A DNA stretch of 64,000 nt from a marine gamma proteobacterium HTCC2080 (GTDB taxonomy: Bacteria > Pseudomonadota > Gammaproteobacteria > Pseudomonadales > Halieaceae), in the NCBI GenBank assembly GCA_000169115.1, contig AAVV01000002.1, positions 248,001 to 312,000 on the forward strand, written 5' to 3'. The position numbers and the translations under genes are program-made. Positions 44,433-53,838 of the stretch are shown piece by piece. Each line of letters begins with the position of its first letter. The stretch's first letter is position 1. The notes beneath the pieces were generated by a model. That model was not told where the DNA came from. It was given only the letters and a program-made list of their open reading frames with translations, and made no database searches.

Positions 44433-45870
44433 TGCTTCACTGTACTGGTTTAGACACGACCTTCGTCTTGCCGACCTACCCGGCTTAATCGCCGCTGCCA
44501 AAGCGGGAACGGTTATTCCTGTTTTCGTTTGGGATGAAGCCCTAGGCGGCGATTGGAGTCTGGGGGGTGCAAGCCAATGGTGGCTGCATCACAGCCTCCA
44601 GTCGTTGGCCGCAGACCTAAACGGGCTTGGCAGCCGGCTAATATTACGTCGTGGGGAGACAAGCAAGGTTATAGCTAAGCTTCTTGAGGAAACAGGGGCG
44701 CAGAATGTTTTCGCCAGTCGTCAATACCAACCATGGGCGGCCGACACTGAAAATGCAGTCAAAGCGGTAACGGAGTCAGCGGGTGGGGACTTTAAGCGAT
44801 ACCCCGGCACCCTGCTATTCGAGCCAGAAAATATAAGAACCGGTGGCGGCACGCCCTTCAAAGTTTTTACCCCTTTTTGGCGGGCCGCGCTAAAACAGCC
44901 TGCGCCACCGCAACCTCAACCCGTTCCTTTGCTTACTAGCCCCGATGAATGGCCTCAATCAGATGCACTTAACACTTGGCAGCTGTGCCCCAAAACACCC
45001 AACTGGGCTACAGGATGGGAAGAACTTTGGAGCCCCGGAGAAGCGGGTGCAAGCGGTGCCCTACGTACATTTTTAGACAGCCATGTAGACAGTTACGGTA
45101 ATGGTCGAGACTTTCCGGCCCAACCCAATACATCGCGACTATCTCCCTATCTAAAGTTTGGAGAAATTTCTCCGCGCCAGATTTGGTGGACGGCTCAAAA
45201 TACAAAACAAAGCAACCCTGACGAAGGGAGTTCAATCGACAAATTTTTATCCGAAATTGGCTGGCGCGAATTCTGTAATCATCTGGTAGCGCAGTTTCCG
45301 GCGATGCCAGATAAAGCATGGAATCCTAAGTTTGAGTATTTCCCCTGGCAGAGCCACCAAAGGAACCTCAGCGCGTGGCAACAAGGCAACACCGGCTACC
45401 CTATTATTGACGCCGGCATGCGCGAGCTATGGCAAACAGGTTTTATGCATAACCGTGTCCGCATGGTAGTGGCATCATTTCTAACTAAACACTTACTCAT
45501 GCATTGGCGCGTCGGTGAACAGTGGTTTTGGGACTGTTTGCTCGATGCCGACCTTGCAAGCAACGCCTGCAGCTGGCAATGGGTTGGTGGCTCAGGCGCA
45601 GACGCGTCACCGTACTTCCGAATTTTTAATCCCATTGCTCAAGGAGAAAAATTTGATAAAGCCGGCATGTACACCCGTCGCTGGGTCCCTGAGCTAGCCG
45701 AACTGCCTGACAAATACCTTTATAAGCCTTGGGAGGCACCTGAACTGACGCTAAAGGCCGCAGGCGTAGAGCTGGGGACCACGTATCCGAACCCGATCGT
45801 TGACCATCGTACCGCTAGGGAAAGCGCCCTCGAAGCTTATGCGACATTGAAAAATATCGACGCGGCTTAA
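44425..45870 (+). CDS. phr: class I deoxyribodipyrimidine photolyase
   Basis: A 481-residue photolyase/cryptochrome-family enzyme, the light-driven repair of cyclobutane pyrimidine dimers with FADH-. The N-terminal antenna domain begins LYWFRHDLRLADLP (6-19). The C-terminal FAD domain shows TSRLSPYLKFGEISPRQ, LSEIGWREFCNH, GYPIIDAGMRELWQTGFMHNRVRM and DADLASNACSWQWVGGSGADASPYFRIFNP. The tryptophans of the electron chain are plausibly there. The start lies inside the last codons of sir2. It ends four bases into the cyclase gene on the opposite strand. Confidence 0.93.
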   Translation: MANASLYWFRHDLRLADLPGLIAAAKAGTVIPVFVWDEALGGDWSLGGASQWWLHHSLQSLAADLNGLGSRLILRRGETSKVIAKLLEETGAQNVFASRQYQPWAADTENAVKAVTESAGGDFKRYPGTLLFEPENIRTGGGTPFKVFTPFWRAALKQPAPPQPQPVPLLTSPDEWPQSDALNTWQLCPKTPNWATGWEELWSPGEAGASGALRTFLDSHVDSYGNGRDFPAQPNTSRLSPYLKFGEISPRQIWWTAQNTKQSNPDEGSSIDKFLSEIGWREFCNHLVAQFPAMPDKAWNPKFEYFPWQSHQRNLSAWQQGNTGYPIIDAGMRELWQTGFMHNRVRMVVASFLTKHLLMHWRVGEQWFWDCLLDADLASNACSWQWVGGSGADASPYFRIFNPIAQGEKFDKAGMYTRRWVPELAELPDKYLYKPWEAPELTLKAAGVELGTTYPNPIVDHRTARESALEAYATLKNIDAA

Positions 45871-46670
45871 TCGCTCTGCTCGCTTTCATCGTCAATGATA
45901 GCAACGGCGCGGGTCCAGCCTGCGGATCCGCCTCGCACCTTGTGTGGAAAACAGCTGACTGTAAATCCTCGAGTGGGCAAGGCCTCTAAGTTATGAAGCT
46001 TTTCGAGGTGGCAATAGCCCACATCACGGCCGGCTTTATGGCCTTCCCAAATAATGCTGGCGTCTTTGTCATCAGCATATCGCTCAGCCGTATAACTAAA
46101 CGGGGCATCCCAACTCCAGGCATCTGTGCCGGTAACGCGAATACCACGGTCCAGCAAATACATGGTCGCTTCATAACCCATACCGCACCCTTTACTAACA
46201 TAATCGGGCTGCCCATAAGCCTCACCAGCGGCCGTATTGATTAGCACAATCTCCAGGGGCTTAAGGGTGTGGTCGATACGCGCAAGCTCGGCTTCCACGT
46301 CTGCCGCAGTCACGACATAACCATCGGCCTTGTCACGAAAATCCAGTTTCACGCCAGATTGAAAGCACCACTCAAGTGGCACCTCATCGATGGTAATGGC
46401 ACGCTCGGGATTACCATCCTTGCCATTCATTGTGCTGTGGTAATGATAAGGCGCATCCAAGTGCGTACCGTTGTGAGTGCACAGTTGAACAAACTCAACT
46501 GCCCAGCCCTCGGAATCAGGTAATTCATGACTTTCCAAGCCGTCAAAAAATAGCTTCACCTGCTCAGCACCCGCATCGTGCGTCACATACTCGATCTTTG
46601 GCTGCATCATCGGGGGGTCACTGATAACGTCGTTCTCAAGATATATTGAAAGATCAATGAAGCGTCGCAT
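45867..46670 (-). CDS. cyclase family protein (kynurenine formamidase-like hydrolase)
   Basis: A 267-residue metal-dependent hydrolase of the cyclase/KynB family. The metal-binding motif HxGTHxDxPxH is intact as H66-N-G-T-H70-L-D72-A-P-Y-H76. Another family element is GTDAWSWDAP. Bacterial relatives include kynurenine formamidase, isatin hydrolase and similar amide-bond enzymes. No tryptophan catabolic genes are close, so the substrate is open. It shares four bases tail-to-tail with the photolyase gene and is divergent from the patatin gene. Confidence 0.85.
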   Translation of the reverse strand: MRRFIDLSIYLENDVISDPPMMQPKIEYVTHDAGAEQVKLFFDGLESHELPDSEGWAVEFVQLCTHNGTHLDAPYHYHSTMNGKDGNPERAITIDEVPLEWCFQSGVKLDFRDKADGYVVTAADVEAELARIDHTLKPLEIVLINTAAGEAYGQPDYVSKGCGMGYEATMYLLDRGIRVTGTDAWSWDAPFSYTAERYADDKDASIIWEGHKAGRDVGYCHLEKLHNLEALPTRGFTVSCFPHKVRGGSAGWTRAVAIIDDESEQSD

Positions 46671-46737
46671 GGCTAAGTCTCGTATAGTTCGGTTTATCAG
46701 AGATTAACTGCTGTTAGGCATTTCGGCGAGTAGATTC

Positions 46738-47997
46738 ATGGCTGTTAAAACAGGTCTTATCCTAGCGGGCGGTGGTGCCCGTGCCGCCTATCAGGTGGGA
46801 GTGCTGCGCGGCGTCGCGGCTTTACTGCCACCGGATATCCAGCAGCCCTTCCCCATCATCACGGGGACATCAGCCGGCGCTATAAATGCATTAGGGCTGG
46901 CGGGCAGATCCGGTTCTTTTCGCAGTAGAACAAGAGCCCTAGCCGCTGTTTGGGCTTCCTTGGACAGCGATGCCGTATACCGAACCGACGCACGAGGTGT
47001 TATTCGTAATGCCATTCGTATGCTTTGGGCTTTATTGCGTAGCACGCACGCAAGTAGGAAACCCCTAGCGTTGCTCGACAACAGTCCCTTGAGGCAGCTG
47101 CTTAACGACATCGTCGAATTTGAGCGCGTAGACAAGGCATTGGCCAAGGGCGAGCTCGAGGGCCTTGGTATCACGGCCATGAACTATACCAACGGGTATT
47201 CCACCACGTTTTATCAAGCCCAGGATCACATAGCGCCTTGGGCCCGCGCTCACCGTCGCAGTGTCCCCTGTAAACTAAATGTCGACCATCTGCTGGCATC
47301 CTCAGCCTTACCAACGCTATTTCCGGCCGTACAACTCGATAAACACTTTTTTGGTGACGGTGCCCTACGACAATCTCGACCACTAAGCCCAGCTATCCGA
47401 CTAGGGGCCGAACGCCTCTTCATTATTGGCGTCAGTGAGAGCGGTGATGATTTTGAAAAAGACCCACACCCCGAGGTTGCGCCAACAATTCCTCAAGTAT
47501 TGGGGCAGATGCTAAATTCTGTTTTTTTAGATTCGATACAAACCGATCTCGAGTCTCTGCAAAGGATTAACGCGCTCGTCGAGCCACTTAGCTCAAAACA
47601 ACTGCAAAAGACTGGGCTAGAAGCTATGCGGGTGATTGATACGCTCGTGATCTCACCTTCTCGCTCTCTCAGCGAGCTGGCTCGAGAACATATCAGCGAA
47701 CTGCCTCGCTCTATGCGCTGGTTCCTTCAGAAAACCGGATCGATCAAAACCACAGGGTCAGGAGGCGCCCTATCCTACATTCTGTTCGAACCCGGATACT
47801 GCCAGCGGCTCATGCAATTGGGATACGACGACACCATGGCTCAGGCAGAGGCTGTTCGAGCATTTTTCAACGTCGCGCCCCCCGTAACAGAGCAGCATAA
47901 AACCACTCAGACCCACCGTAGGAGTATTATGAGCAGCCACAGCGGCCTAACTCAGCGCTGGCTACAGCTGATTGGCAGAAGGCGTACAAAGGTTTAG
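46738..47997 (+). CDS. patatin-like phospholipase
   Basis: A 419-residue cytoplasmic or peripheral patatin-type lipase. The oxyanion loop is LAGGGARAAYQVG (9-21), the nucleophile S45 lies in GTSAGAINAL, and the catalytic acid D207 is in FFGDGALRQ. The C-terminal 150 residues are extra, with a possible interfacial helix region, and resemble the Pseudomonas patatin-like proteins of the DUF3336-free type. It should release fatty acids from phospholipids or other esters. It is followed after 35 bases by the amidohydrolase pair on the same strand. Confidence 0.87.
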   Translation: MAVKTGLILAGGGARAAYQVGVLRGVAALLPPDIQQPFPIITGTSAGAINALGLAGRSGSFRSRTRALAAVWASLDSDAVYRTDARGVIRNAIRMLWALLRSTHASRKPLALLDNSPLRQLLNDIVEFERVDKALAKGELEGLGITAMNYTNGYSTTFYQAQDHIAPWARAHRRSVPCKLNVDHLLASSALPTLFPAVQLDKHFFGDGALRQSRPLSPAIRLGAERLFIIGVSESGDDFEKDPHPEVAPTIPQVLGQMLNSVFLDSIQTDLESLQRINALVEPLSSKQLQKTGLEAMRVIDTLVISPSRSLSELAREHISELPRSMRWFLQKTGSIKTTGSGGALSYILFEPGYCQRLMQLGYDDTMAQAEAVRAFFNVAPPVTEQHKTTQTHRRSIMSSHSGLTQRWLQLIGRRRTKV

Positions 47998-48032
47998 AGT
48001 CACGTCTCCAAAAAGCCTTTTCGGGACAAACA

Positions 48033-49427
48033 ATGCGCTCAATTTTTGCGATTATTTTGTCAGTCTTTACAACGACTGTTTCTGCCACACCCTTCCCCTC
48101 GACCTATCAGCCATTACCCGGGTCTCCGACGCTAATTACTAATGCGACCATTTTGACCGGAGATGGTCGGCGCCTTGACGAGGCGGATATGTATATCTCT
48201 GACGGGAAGGTTATTTGGGTGGGTGAAGGCGCTGTGCCAACCGAGGGCGTTACTACGATTGATGCCTCGGGAAAATGGCTAACACCGGGCATTATTGATG
48301 TGCATTCGCATCTGGGTGTTTATCCTAGCCCGGGAGTTTCTGCCCATTCAGATGGCAATGAGGCTACCGCCCCAGTCACCGCTGAGGTGTGGGCAGAGCA
48401 CAGCGTGTGGCCACAAGACCCGGGATTTTCTAGGGCTATGGCAGGAGGCATTACTACGCTGCAAATATTGCCAGGGTCTGCAAATCTATTTGGCGGCCGC
48501 AGTGTTACTTTAAAAAATATTCCCCAGAACACCTATCAAGGCATGAAGTTTCCGGGAGCGCCTTATGGTTTGAAAATGGCCTGCGGTGAAAATCCCAAGC
48601 GCGTTTATGGGGGCAGAAATCAAGCTCCCTCCACTCGCATGGGAAATGTCGCAGCCTATCGCGCCTCTTGGATCCGCGCTCAGCGTTACATTCGAGATTG
48701 GCAACAGTATGAACAAAAGATGGCAAAGCAAACGTCAGGCGCCGAGACCGACAGTAACAGCGCCCTCGCGGCAGCACTCATAAAGCCCCCAAAGCGAGAC
48801 CTCGAGCTCGAAACCCTTGCGGGCGTTTTAAAAGGTGAGATTTTGGTACATATGCATTGTTATAGAGCCGATGAAATGATGACCATCCTCGATATGGCCG
48901 ACGAATTTGGCTACCAATTAGGCACCTTTCACCACGGTGTCGAGGCCTACAAAATTGCGGATGAGCTCGCCAAGAATAACGTTTGCGGCGCTCTCTGGGC
49001 AGACTGGTGGGGGTTCAAGATGGAAGCCTACGACGGCATTCAGGAAAATATCGCCATTGTCGATAGACCCGAGAATAGCTGCGCTATTGTTCACTCAGAT
49101 TCAGAAGAAGGTATACAGCGCCTTAATCAGGAGGCCGCCAAAGCCATGAGCAAGGGCCAAGCTGCTGGCTTGGACATACCACCGGAGCGAGCCATACGTT
49201 GGATCACCTCAAACGCGGCCAAGTCTCTAGGCATCGCAGAACAAACCGGCACCCTCGCTCCAGGCAAAATGGCTGATGTTGTGATCTGGAATCAGAATCC
49301 CTTCAGCGTTTATGCCAAAGCCGAACAGGTATTTATTGACGGCGCCATGGTATTCGATCGCAATGACCAGACGCTGCAACCGGTCTCGGATTTTGAACTA
49401 GGACAACTGCTGGAGGCAGCACCATGA
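48033..49427 (+). CDS. exported amidohydrolase, metal-binding partner of a pair
   Basis: A 464-residue imidazolonepropionase-like amidohydrolase with a signal peptide (cleavage about VSATPF). It carries the metal ligands H91-S-H93 in GIIDVHSHLG, further histidines in VHMHCYRADE and FHHGVEAYK, and an Asp in VHSDSEEG. NAAKSLGIAEQTGTLAPGKMADVVIW is the typical C-terminal segment. Substrates of such enzymes are cyclic amides or dipeptides. The next gene, a related but metal-motif-lacking protein, overlaps it by four bases, so the two probably form a complex in the periplasm. Confidence 0.85.
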   Translation: MRSIFAIILSVFTTTVSATPFPSTYQPLPGSPTLITNATILTGDGRRLDEADMYISDGKVIWVGEGAVPTEGVTTIDASGKWLTPGIIDVHSHLGVYPSPGVSAHSDGNEATAPVTAEVWAEHSVWPQDPGFSRAMAGGITTLQILPGSANLFGGRSVTLKNIPQNTYQGMKFPGAPYGLKMACGENPKRVYGGRNQAPSTRMGNVAAYRASWIRAQRYIRDWQQYEQKMAKQTSGAETDSNSALAAALIKPPKRDLELETLAGVLKGEILVHMHCYRADEMMTILDMADEFGYQLGTFHHGVEAYKIADELAKNNVCGALWADWWGFKMEAYDGIQENIAIVDRPENSCAIVHSDSEEGIQRLNQEAAKAMSKGQAAGLDIPPERAIRWITSNAAKSLGIAEQTGTLAPGKMADVVIWNQNPFSVYAKAEQVFIDGAMVFDRNDQTLQPVSDFELGQLLEAAP

Positions 49428-50659
49428 AGCGCCAGTTTTTTACTTTACTACTGACCCTCGCTTGCCCAATCGCCTTTGCACAAGATCTTCTTATTACAGG
49501 GGCAAATCTACATACCCAAAGCGCCGCGGGGATAATTGAAAATACCGATATTCTGATCAAAGACGGTCACATTGAAAGAATTGCACCAAGAATCCCTACT
49601 AACAAAATGATCAGAGTCATTGATGCTGGCGGCCGACCTGTGACACCGGCTTTGTTCGCAGGGGTTACCGTATCGGGTCTAAGCGAGGTAGACGCCGTGA
49701 GTGAGGCCGTGGACAGTAGCTATCGCGAGCTGTACACCGAATTGATGCATCCTGAGTTTGACGTTCGTATGGTCTACAACCCCCACTCTAGTGTCATACC
49801 AATCACACGTATCGAGGGCTTTGGTTTTACACTATTAGCCGCACGGGGAGGCGATAAGACACTGAGTGGACAAGGTGGCTTGGTGCGATTTGATGGCGGT
49901 TACTCAAGTTTCGAAGGTAAGCCCGTGATATACATTCAAACCTCAGGTCGATCCGCAGGCTCCGTAGGAGGATCTAGAGTGGCACATTGGATGCTACTCA
50001 ATCAGGTCTTTGACGAGGCTATGACCGATGAGGAGCTAACTCTCATAACTCCTCAGGGCGCAACGGCTTTAAAAACAGCCACGGACGAAGGCATATTTTT
50101 ATTTAACGCCGACCGAGCAGCTGACATTATGCGGGTGCTCGCTTTCGCTGAGGAGAGAGAGTTATCAGCCGTTATTCACGGAGGCAGTGAAGCTTGGATG
50201 GTCGCAGAATCACTCGCGGCAGCAAACGTGGCCGTGATCCTGAATCCGTTGAAAAATCTGCCAGAAAACTTTGAGTCTTTAGGCGCCCGACTCGATAACG
50301 CCGCCATCTTGCACAAAGCCAATGTACGAGTGATTTTCAGTAGCGGCGAGACCCACAACGCTCGCAAGGTCCGCCAACTGGCAGGTAATGCCGCAGCTAA
50401 CGGGCTACCCCACAGCGCGGCCCTTGCGGCCATCAGTTCAACACCCGCAGCGGTTTTTGGCGGAGAGCCTCGCAGTCTTAGTCAAGGCGCTCGAGCAGAC
50501 TTGGTTATCTGGAGCGGTGACCCCCTCGAGGTCACTACGCAAGCTGAGCACGTTATTCTGAGTGGAGTGCCTGACACAATGGTGAGTCGGCAAACGCTAC
50601 TCCGCGATCGTTATCTTGATGAGGCCACCGACATGCCCCGAGCCTATACAAAGCCCTAG
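49424..50659 (+). CDS. amidohydrolase-like protein lacking the HxH metal motif (probable pseudoenzyme partner)
   Basis: A 411-residue exported homologue of the preceding gene product (signal peptide ends about AFAQDL). It keeps the overall amidohydrolase frame: LLITGANLHTQ, IIENTDILIKDGHIERIAP, then a TIM-barrel-like middle and ARADLVIWSGDPLEV at the end. Where PGLIDxHxH is expected it reads TPALFAGVTVSGL, so the metal site's first histidines are gone. The start overlaps the stop of the active-looking gene (ATGA), which suggests obligate partnership rather than independent catalysis. Confidence 0.8.
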   Translation: MKRQFFTLLLTLACPIAFAQDLLITGANLHTQSAAGIIENTDILIKDGHIERIAPRIPTNKMIRVIDAGGRPVTPALFAGVTVSGLSEVDAVSEAVDSSYRELYTELMHPEFDVRMVYNPHSSVIPITRIEGFGFTLLAARGGDKTLSGQGGLVRFDGGYSSFEGKPVIYIQTSGRSAGSVGGSRVAHWMLLNQVFDEAMTDEELTLITPQGATALKTATDEGIFLFNADRAADIMRVLAFAEERELSAVIHGGSEAWMVAESLAAANVAVILNPLKNLPENFESLGARLDNAAILHKANVRVIFSSGETHNARKVRQLAGNAAANGLPHSAALAAISSTPAAVFGGEPRSLSQGARADLVIWSGDPLEVTTQAEHVILSGVPDTMVSRQTLLRDRYLDEATDMPRAYTKP

Positions 50660-50820
50660 TGGAAGCTCACTCCGAAGGGTTTAACTCAGCAGGCCAGGGT
50701 GGGCTCAGGCCGCGTTGAACTTCGGGTCAGGGGCAGAAGGTCTGGCACGCTAATCGTATCGATATAGCTGTCACACAGCCTGTTAGCCGTCCGGAGCCAA
50801 TAGGCGCCGGCATTTCGGTC

Positions 50821-52248
50821 TTACCGCTGCAAGGCCTCGATCAACGTTGTAGTTGAAAAGCCCTCCACAAAACTCAGCACCTCTACTTGCCCGCCGTTCG
50901 CCAGAACGGCATCGGCCCCAGCAATCTCCTCTGGCCGATAATCCCCGCCCTTCACCAATACATCTGGGGCGATGGCAGTAATTAAGTCTGCTGGGGTCTC
51001 ACTCGAAAACGAAACCACCCAATCGACGCATCGCAAGGCCGCGAGTAGCTCCATCCGCGCCTCCAAGGGGTTCACAGGACGCGTCGGTCCCTTCAGAGCT
51101 GCCACAGAGGCGTCGTCATTTACCGCGACTATCAGTCGATGTCCTAGGGCTCGAGCCCGACTTAAATAATCAATATGGCCACGGTGGAGGATATCGAAGC
51201 AGCCGTTGGTCATAATCACTTTCTCACCTGAGGCCTTGGCCGTAGCAACCTTCGACACCAAGTCTTCCTCACTGAAAATACGATTTTTAGACAAAAACGG
51301 GGAAAGAGAATCTGCTGATAGCCCCGCAATAATTTCATCACGAGATACCGTTGCGGTGCCTAATTTACCGACCACCAAACCCGCCGCCACGTTAGCGAGC
51401 CGAGTACTACTCTCTAAACTCTCACCTGAAGAAAGTGCGGCTGCAAGCACCGCAATCACGGTGTCCCCCGCGCCCGTTACATCGAAAACTTCTCTCGCCT
51501 TCGCCGGCAAGTGCAATGGTGCCCGCCCGCTCTGCAATAAGGTCATACCGCGCTCGCTGCGGGTAATTAACAGGGCCTCTAACATCAAGTCGTCAAGCAG
51601 CGCTGTACCACGATCAATTATTTCAGTTTCAGTTGCACAGTGCCCCACAGCCGCTTCAAATTCGGCCAAATTAGGCGTTAGCAGCGTTGCACCGCGGTAG
51701 CGAGCCAGGTCACTACCTTTGGGATCTATTAAAATTTTCTTACCCTGAGATTTAGCTCGCTCAATTAAACCCTGAACCTGGGCCAAGGTGCCCTTGGCGT
51801 AATCACTGAAGATTATCGTGTCGACAGCATCCATCTGAGCTTTAACCAAAGCACTAAACAGATCATCGGCATAAGGCGCCATCGAAGATTCAAAATCCAT
51901 GCGCAATAGCTGCTGGTTCCGACTCATGACCCGCAATTTCACAATGGTTTCAGGGGCTGATGGGCACACCGCCCAGGTCACACCCGCCGCCTCTATAACA
52001 TTGCGCAAGAGATTTGCGGCTTCATCTTCACCACAAAGTCCACTAAGCGTCGCCTGTCCGCCGAGTGCAGCAATATTAACCGCTACGTTACCTGCTCCTC
52101 CGGCCCGGCAGGAATTGTCGTTAACCCGCACGACAGGAACGGGAGCTTCTGGGCTAACCCGGTCAGTGCCACCGGTCCAAAAGCGATCAAGCATGACGTC
52201 GCCCACAACCAACACTGAAGCCGCACTAAACTCAGGACACATAGTCAT
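50821..52248 (-). CDS. hldE: bifunctional heptose 7-phosphate kinase / heptose 1-phosphate adenylyltransferase
   Basis: A 475-residue fusion enzyme in ADP-L-glycero-beta-D-manno-heptose synthesis for the inner core of lipopolysaccharide. The N-terminal PfkB-type kinase has VVGDVMLDRFWTGGTDRVSPEAPVPVV from residue 14 and the catalytic DVTGAGDTVIA. The C-terminal nucleotidyltransferase begins TNGCFDILHRGHIDYLSRARALG, with the HxGH motif. The length matches E. coli HldE (477). It is the last gene of a gmhA-gmhB-hldE run, with a 92-base gap to gmhB. Confidence 0.95.
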   Translation of the reverse strand: MTMCPEFSAASVLVVGDVMLDRFWTGGTDRVSPEAPVPVVRVNDNSCRAGGAGNVAVNIAALGGQATLSGLCGEDEAANLLRNVIEAAGVTWAVCPSAPETIVKLRVMSRNQQLLRMDFESSMAPYADDLFSALVKAQMDAVDTIIFSDYAKGTLAQVQGLIERAKSQGKKILIDPKGSDLARYRGATLLTPNLAEFEAAVGHCATETEIIDRGTALLDDLMLEALLITRSERGMTLLQSGRAPLHLPAKAREVFDVTGAGDTVIAVLAAALSSGESLESSTRLANVAAGLVVGKLGTATVSRDEIIAGLSADSLSPFLSKNRIFSEEDLVSKVATAKASGEKVIMTNGCFDILHRGHIDYLSRARALGHRLIVAVNDDASVAALKGPTRPVNPLEARMELLAALRCVDWVVSFSSETPADLITAIAPDVLVKGGDYRPEEIAGADAVLANGGQVEVLSFVEGFSTTTLIEALQR

Positions 52249-52340
52249 TGCAATAAGAACCTTGGCTGAACCATAAACTAGGAGTGTAACCCGAGCTGGC
52301 TGTGCAATTCGCGTAGCGACCTGTATTACTCATCATTGGG

Positions 52341-52916
52341 TCAATGCTCTTTGACGATCTGTGCATCATTTATCGCCGTCAAATACTCTACGACCTCAGG
52401 CAGGCCAGTGACAGCGGTTACTCCATCATGTTCAGCCGTCTTATCGACGCGAAACAGGTGGCCAATGCCTGCGCCCTGCCCAGCTTCAATATCTGAGAGC
52501 CTATCTCCCACCAAAGCACAGACTTCAGGCTCGAGCTGCCAATCGTTGATGCCTCTTATAATCATGCCGGGCCGCGGCTTGCGGCAATCACAATCTCTTT
52601 TGTAACCACCAAGAGCCTCTGTGGGATGGTGTGGACAATGATAGATCGCGGTAAGTGCGATGTTGTGATCTGCCAAAAAATCGATCAACTGCGTGCTCAG
52701 CGCAGCAAATTCGCCTTCAGTGTAATAACCACGACCAATGCCCGATTGATTAGTCACAATAATCAGCCGATAGCCTAGCGCTTGTAACTGGGCCATGGCC
52801 GTAACCACCCCAGGCAAGAACTCAAATTGAGACCACTGTGAAACATATCCTCGATCGCTGTTTATCACGCCGTCGCGGTCGAGGAAGACTGCCTTATGAT
52901 TTTTTGATCCGGCCAC
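52341..52916 (-). CDS. gmhB: D-glycero-beta-D-manno-heptose-1,7-bisphosphate 7-phosphatase
   Basis: A HAD-superfamily phosphatase of about 191 residues. The catalytic motif I is KAVFLDRDGVINSDRGYV, with D the nucleophile. The ITNQSGIGRGYY motif II and the zinc loop CPHHPTEALGGYKRDCDCRKP follow, then GDRLSDIEAG. It removes the 7-phosphate between the kinase and adenylyl steps. I take the GTG at 52916 (giving the E. coli length), five bases after the gmhA stop. An ATG at 52955 within gmhA is the alternative. Confidence 0.92.
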   Translation of the reverse strand: MAGSKNHKAVFLDRDGVINSDRGYVSQWSQFEFLPGVVTAMAQLQALGYRLIIVTNQSGIGRGYYTEGEFAALSTQLIDFLADHNIALTAIYHCPHHPTEALGGYKRDCDCRKPRPGMIIRGINDWQLEPEVCALVGDRLSDIEAGQGAGIGHLFRVDKTAEHDGVTAVTGLPEVVEYLTAINDAQIVKEH

Positions 52917-52920
52917 CCGG

Positions 52921-53490
52921 TTACACCAACTCCAACCCGCGCTCGATACCATCACACAACAGATGGCCGATAACGATATGGCACTCTTGAATATGTGCAG
53001 TCACCTCGGAGGGTACCACCAGCGCAAGATCGACCAACGGCGCCAAGACACCGCCGCCTTTACCCGTTAATGCCATCGTATGCATTCCGAGTGCCGTCGC
53101 TGCCCGGCTGGCCTCAGTGATACTCTCAGAGTTTCCCGATGTGGAGATACTCAAAAGCACATCTCCCGCACGACCAAGCCCCTCAACTTGACGCGAAAAT
53201 ACAGCGTCATAACCGTAGTCGTTTGCAATTGCCGTGAGGGCTGAAGTATCTGTGGTCAAAGCCACAGCCGGCAATGCGCGGCGATCACCCACAAAGCGTC
53301 CGATCAGCTCCGCAGCAATATGCTGCGCATCTGCCGCCGATCCGCCGTTACCGCAGATCATAATTTTGTTGCCCTCTCCCAAGCGCTGAATACAAAGCTC
53401 AATCATTGAGGTAATTGTCGCCACCTCGGCTGACAATGCCTCAATGACAGACGTGTGTTCACGAAGATAATGTTGTATTCGCTGGCTCAA
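52921..53490 (-). CDS. gmhA: sedoheptulose 7-phosphate isomerase
   Basis: A 189-residue SIS-domain protein that starts heptose synthesis by converting sedoheptulose 7-phosphate to D-glycero-D-manno-heptose 7-phosphate. The phosphate-binding motif is CGNGGSAADAQHIAAELIGRF (about 47-67), followed by SISTSGNSESI and EVTAHIQECHIVIGHLLCD, with the zinc- or substrate-binding His region. DiaA is a close paralogue, and the gmhB and hldE neighbours decide for GmhA. It is the promoter-proximal gene of the heptose run. Confidence 0.88.
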   Translation of the reverse strand: MSQRIQHYLREHTSVIEALSAEVATITSMIELCIQRLGEGNKIMICGNGGSAADAQHIAAELIGRFVGDRRALPAVALTTDTSALTAIANDYGYDAVFSRQVEGLGRAGDVLLSISTSGNSESITEASRAATALGMHTMALTGKGGGVLAPLVDLALVVPSEVTAHIQECHIVIGHLLCDGIERGLELV

Positions 53491-53838
53491 AGTAACCTCG
53501 GCTTCGGTTTTCCAGTGTTGCCTGTGCTGCCAGTGCTTCAGTAACAGCAGTAGGAATGCTCACAGGGCATCCCATGATAACAGCGAGACCGATTAGATGT
53601 GGATGCCTTACAAGGCCTCGTTAATAGCGGCCCCTTTATTTGTAATAAGCAGCCCCTGGATCGAGTTTAGATCTGCGATGCCAGCAGTGCCAAACCGTTT
53701 AAGCAAAGGCCTCGCAGAAGCCACCCGCCGCAATCGCTTTGCTTTAGCCTGTAGGTTAGATGAGTTTCGGCGCGCCTTCCTCGCCAAAAAAGCTCAACCG
53801 AAAACGCACCCGCCTTATGTTCAGCGTCGTTAATCGCG
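53491..53838. other. intergenic region before the heptose operon
   Basis: It should contain the gmhA promoter, which I could not locate. A plus-strand frame at 53597-53833 is Arg- and Ala-rich with no signal for translation. No other feature was seen. Confidence 0.45.

Noticed and set aside
53597-53833. Plus-strand frame between the heptose operon and the amidohydrolase gene
   Set aside because: Arg/Ala-rich, no Shine-Dalgarno site and no recognised motif; left as intergenic.
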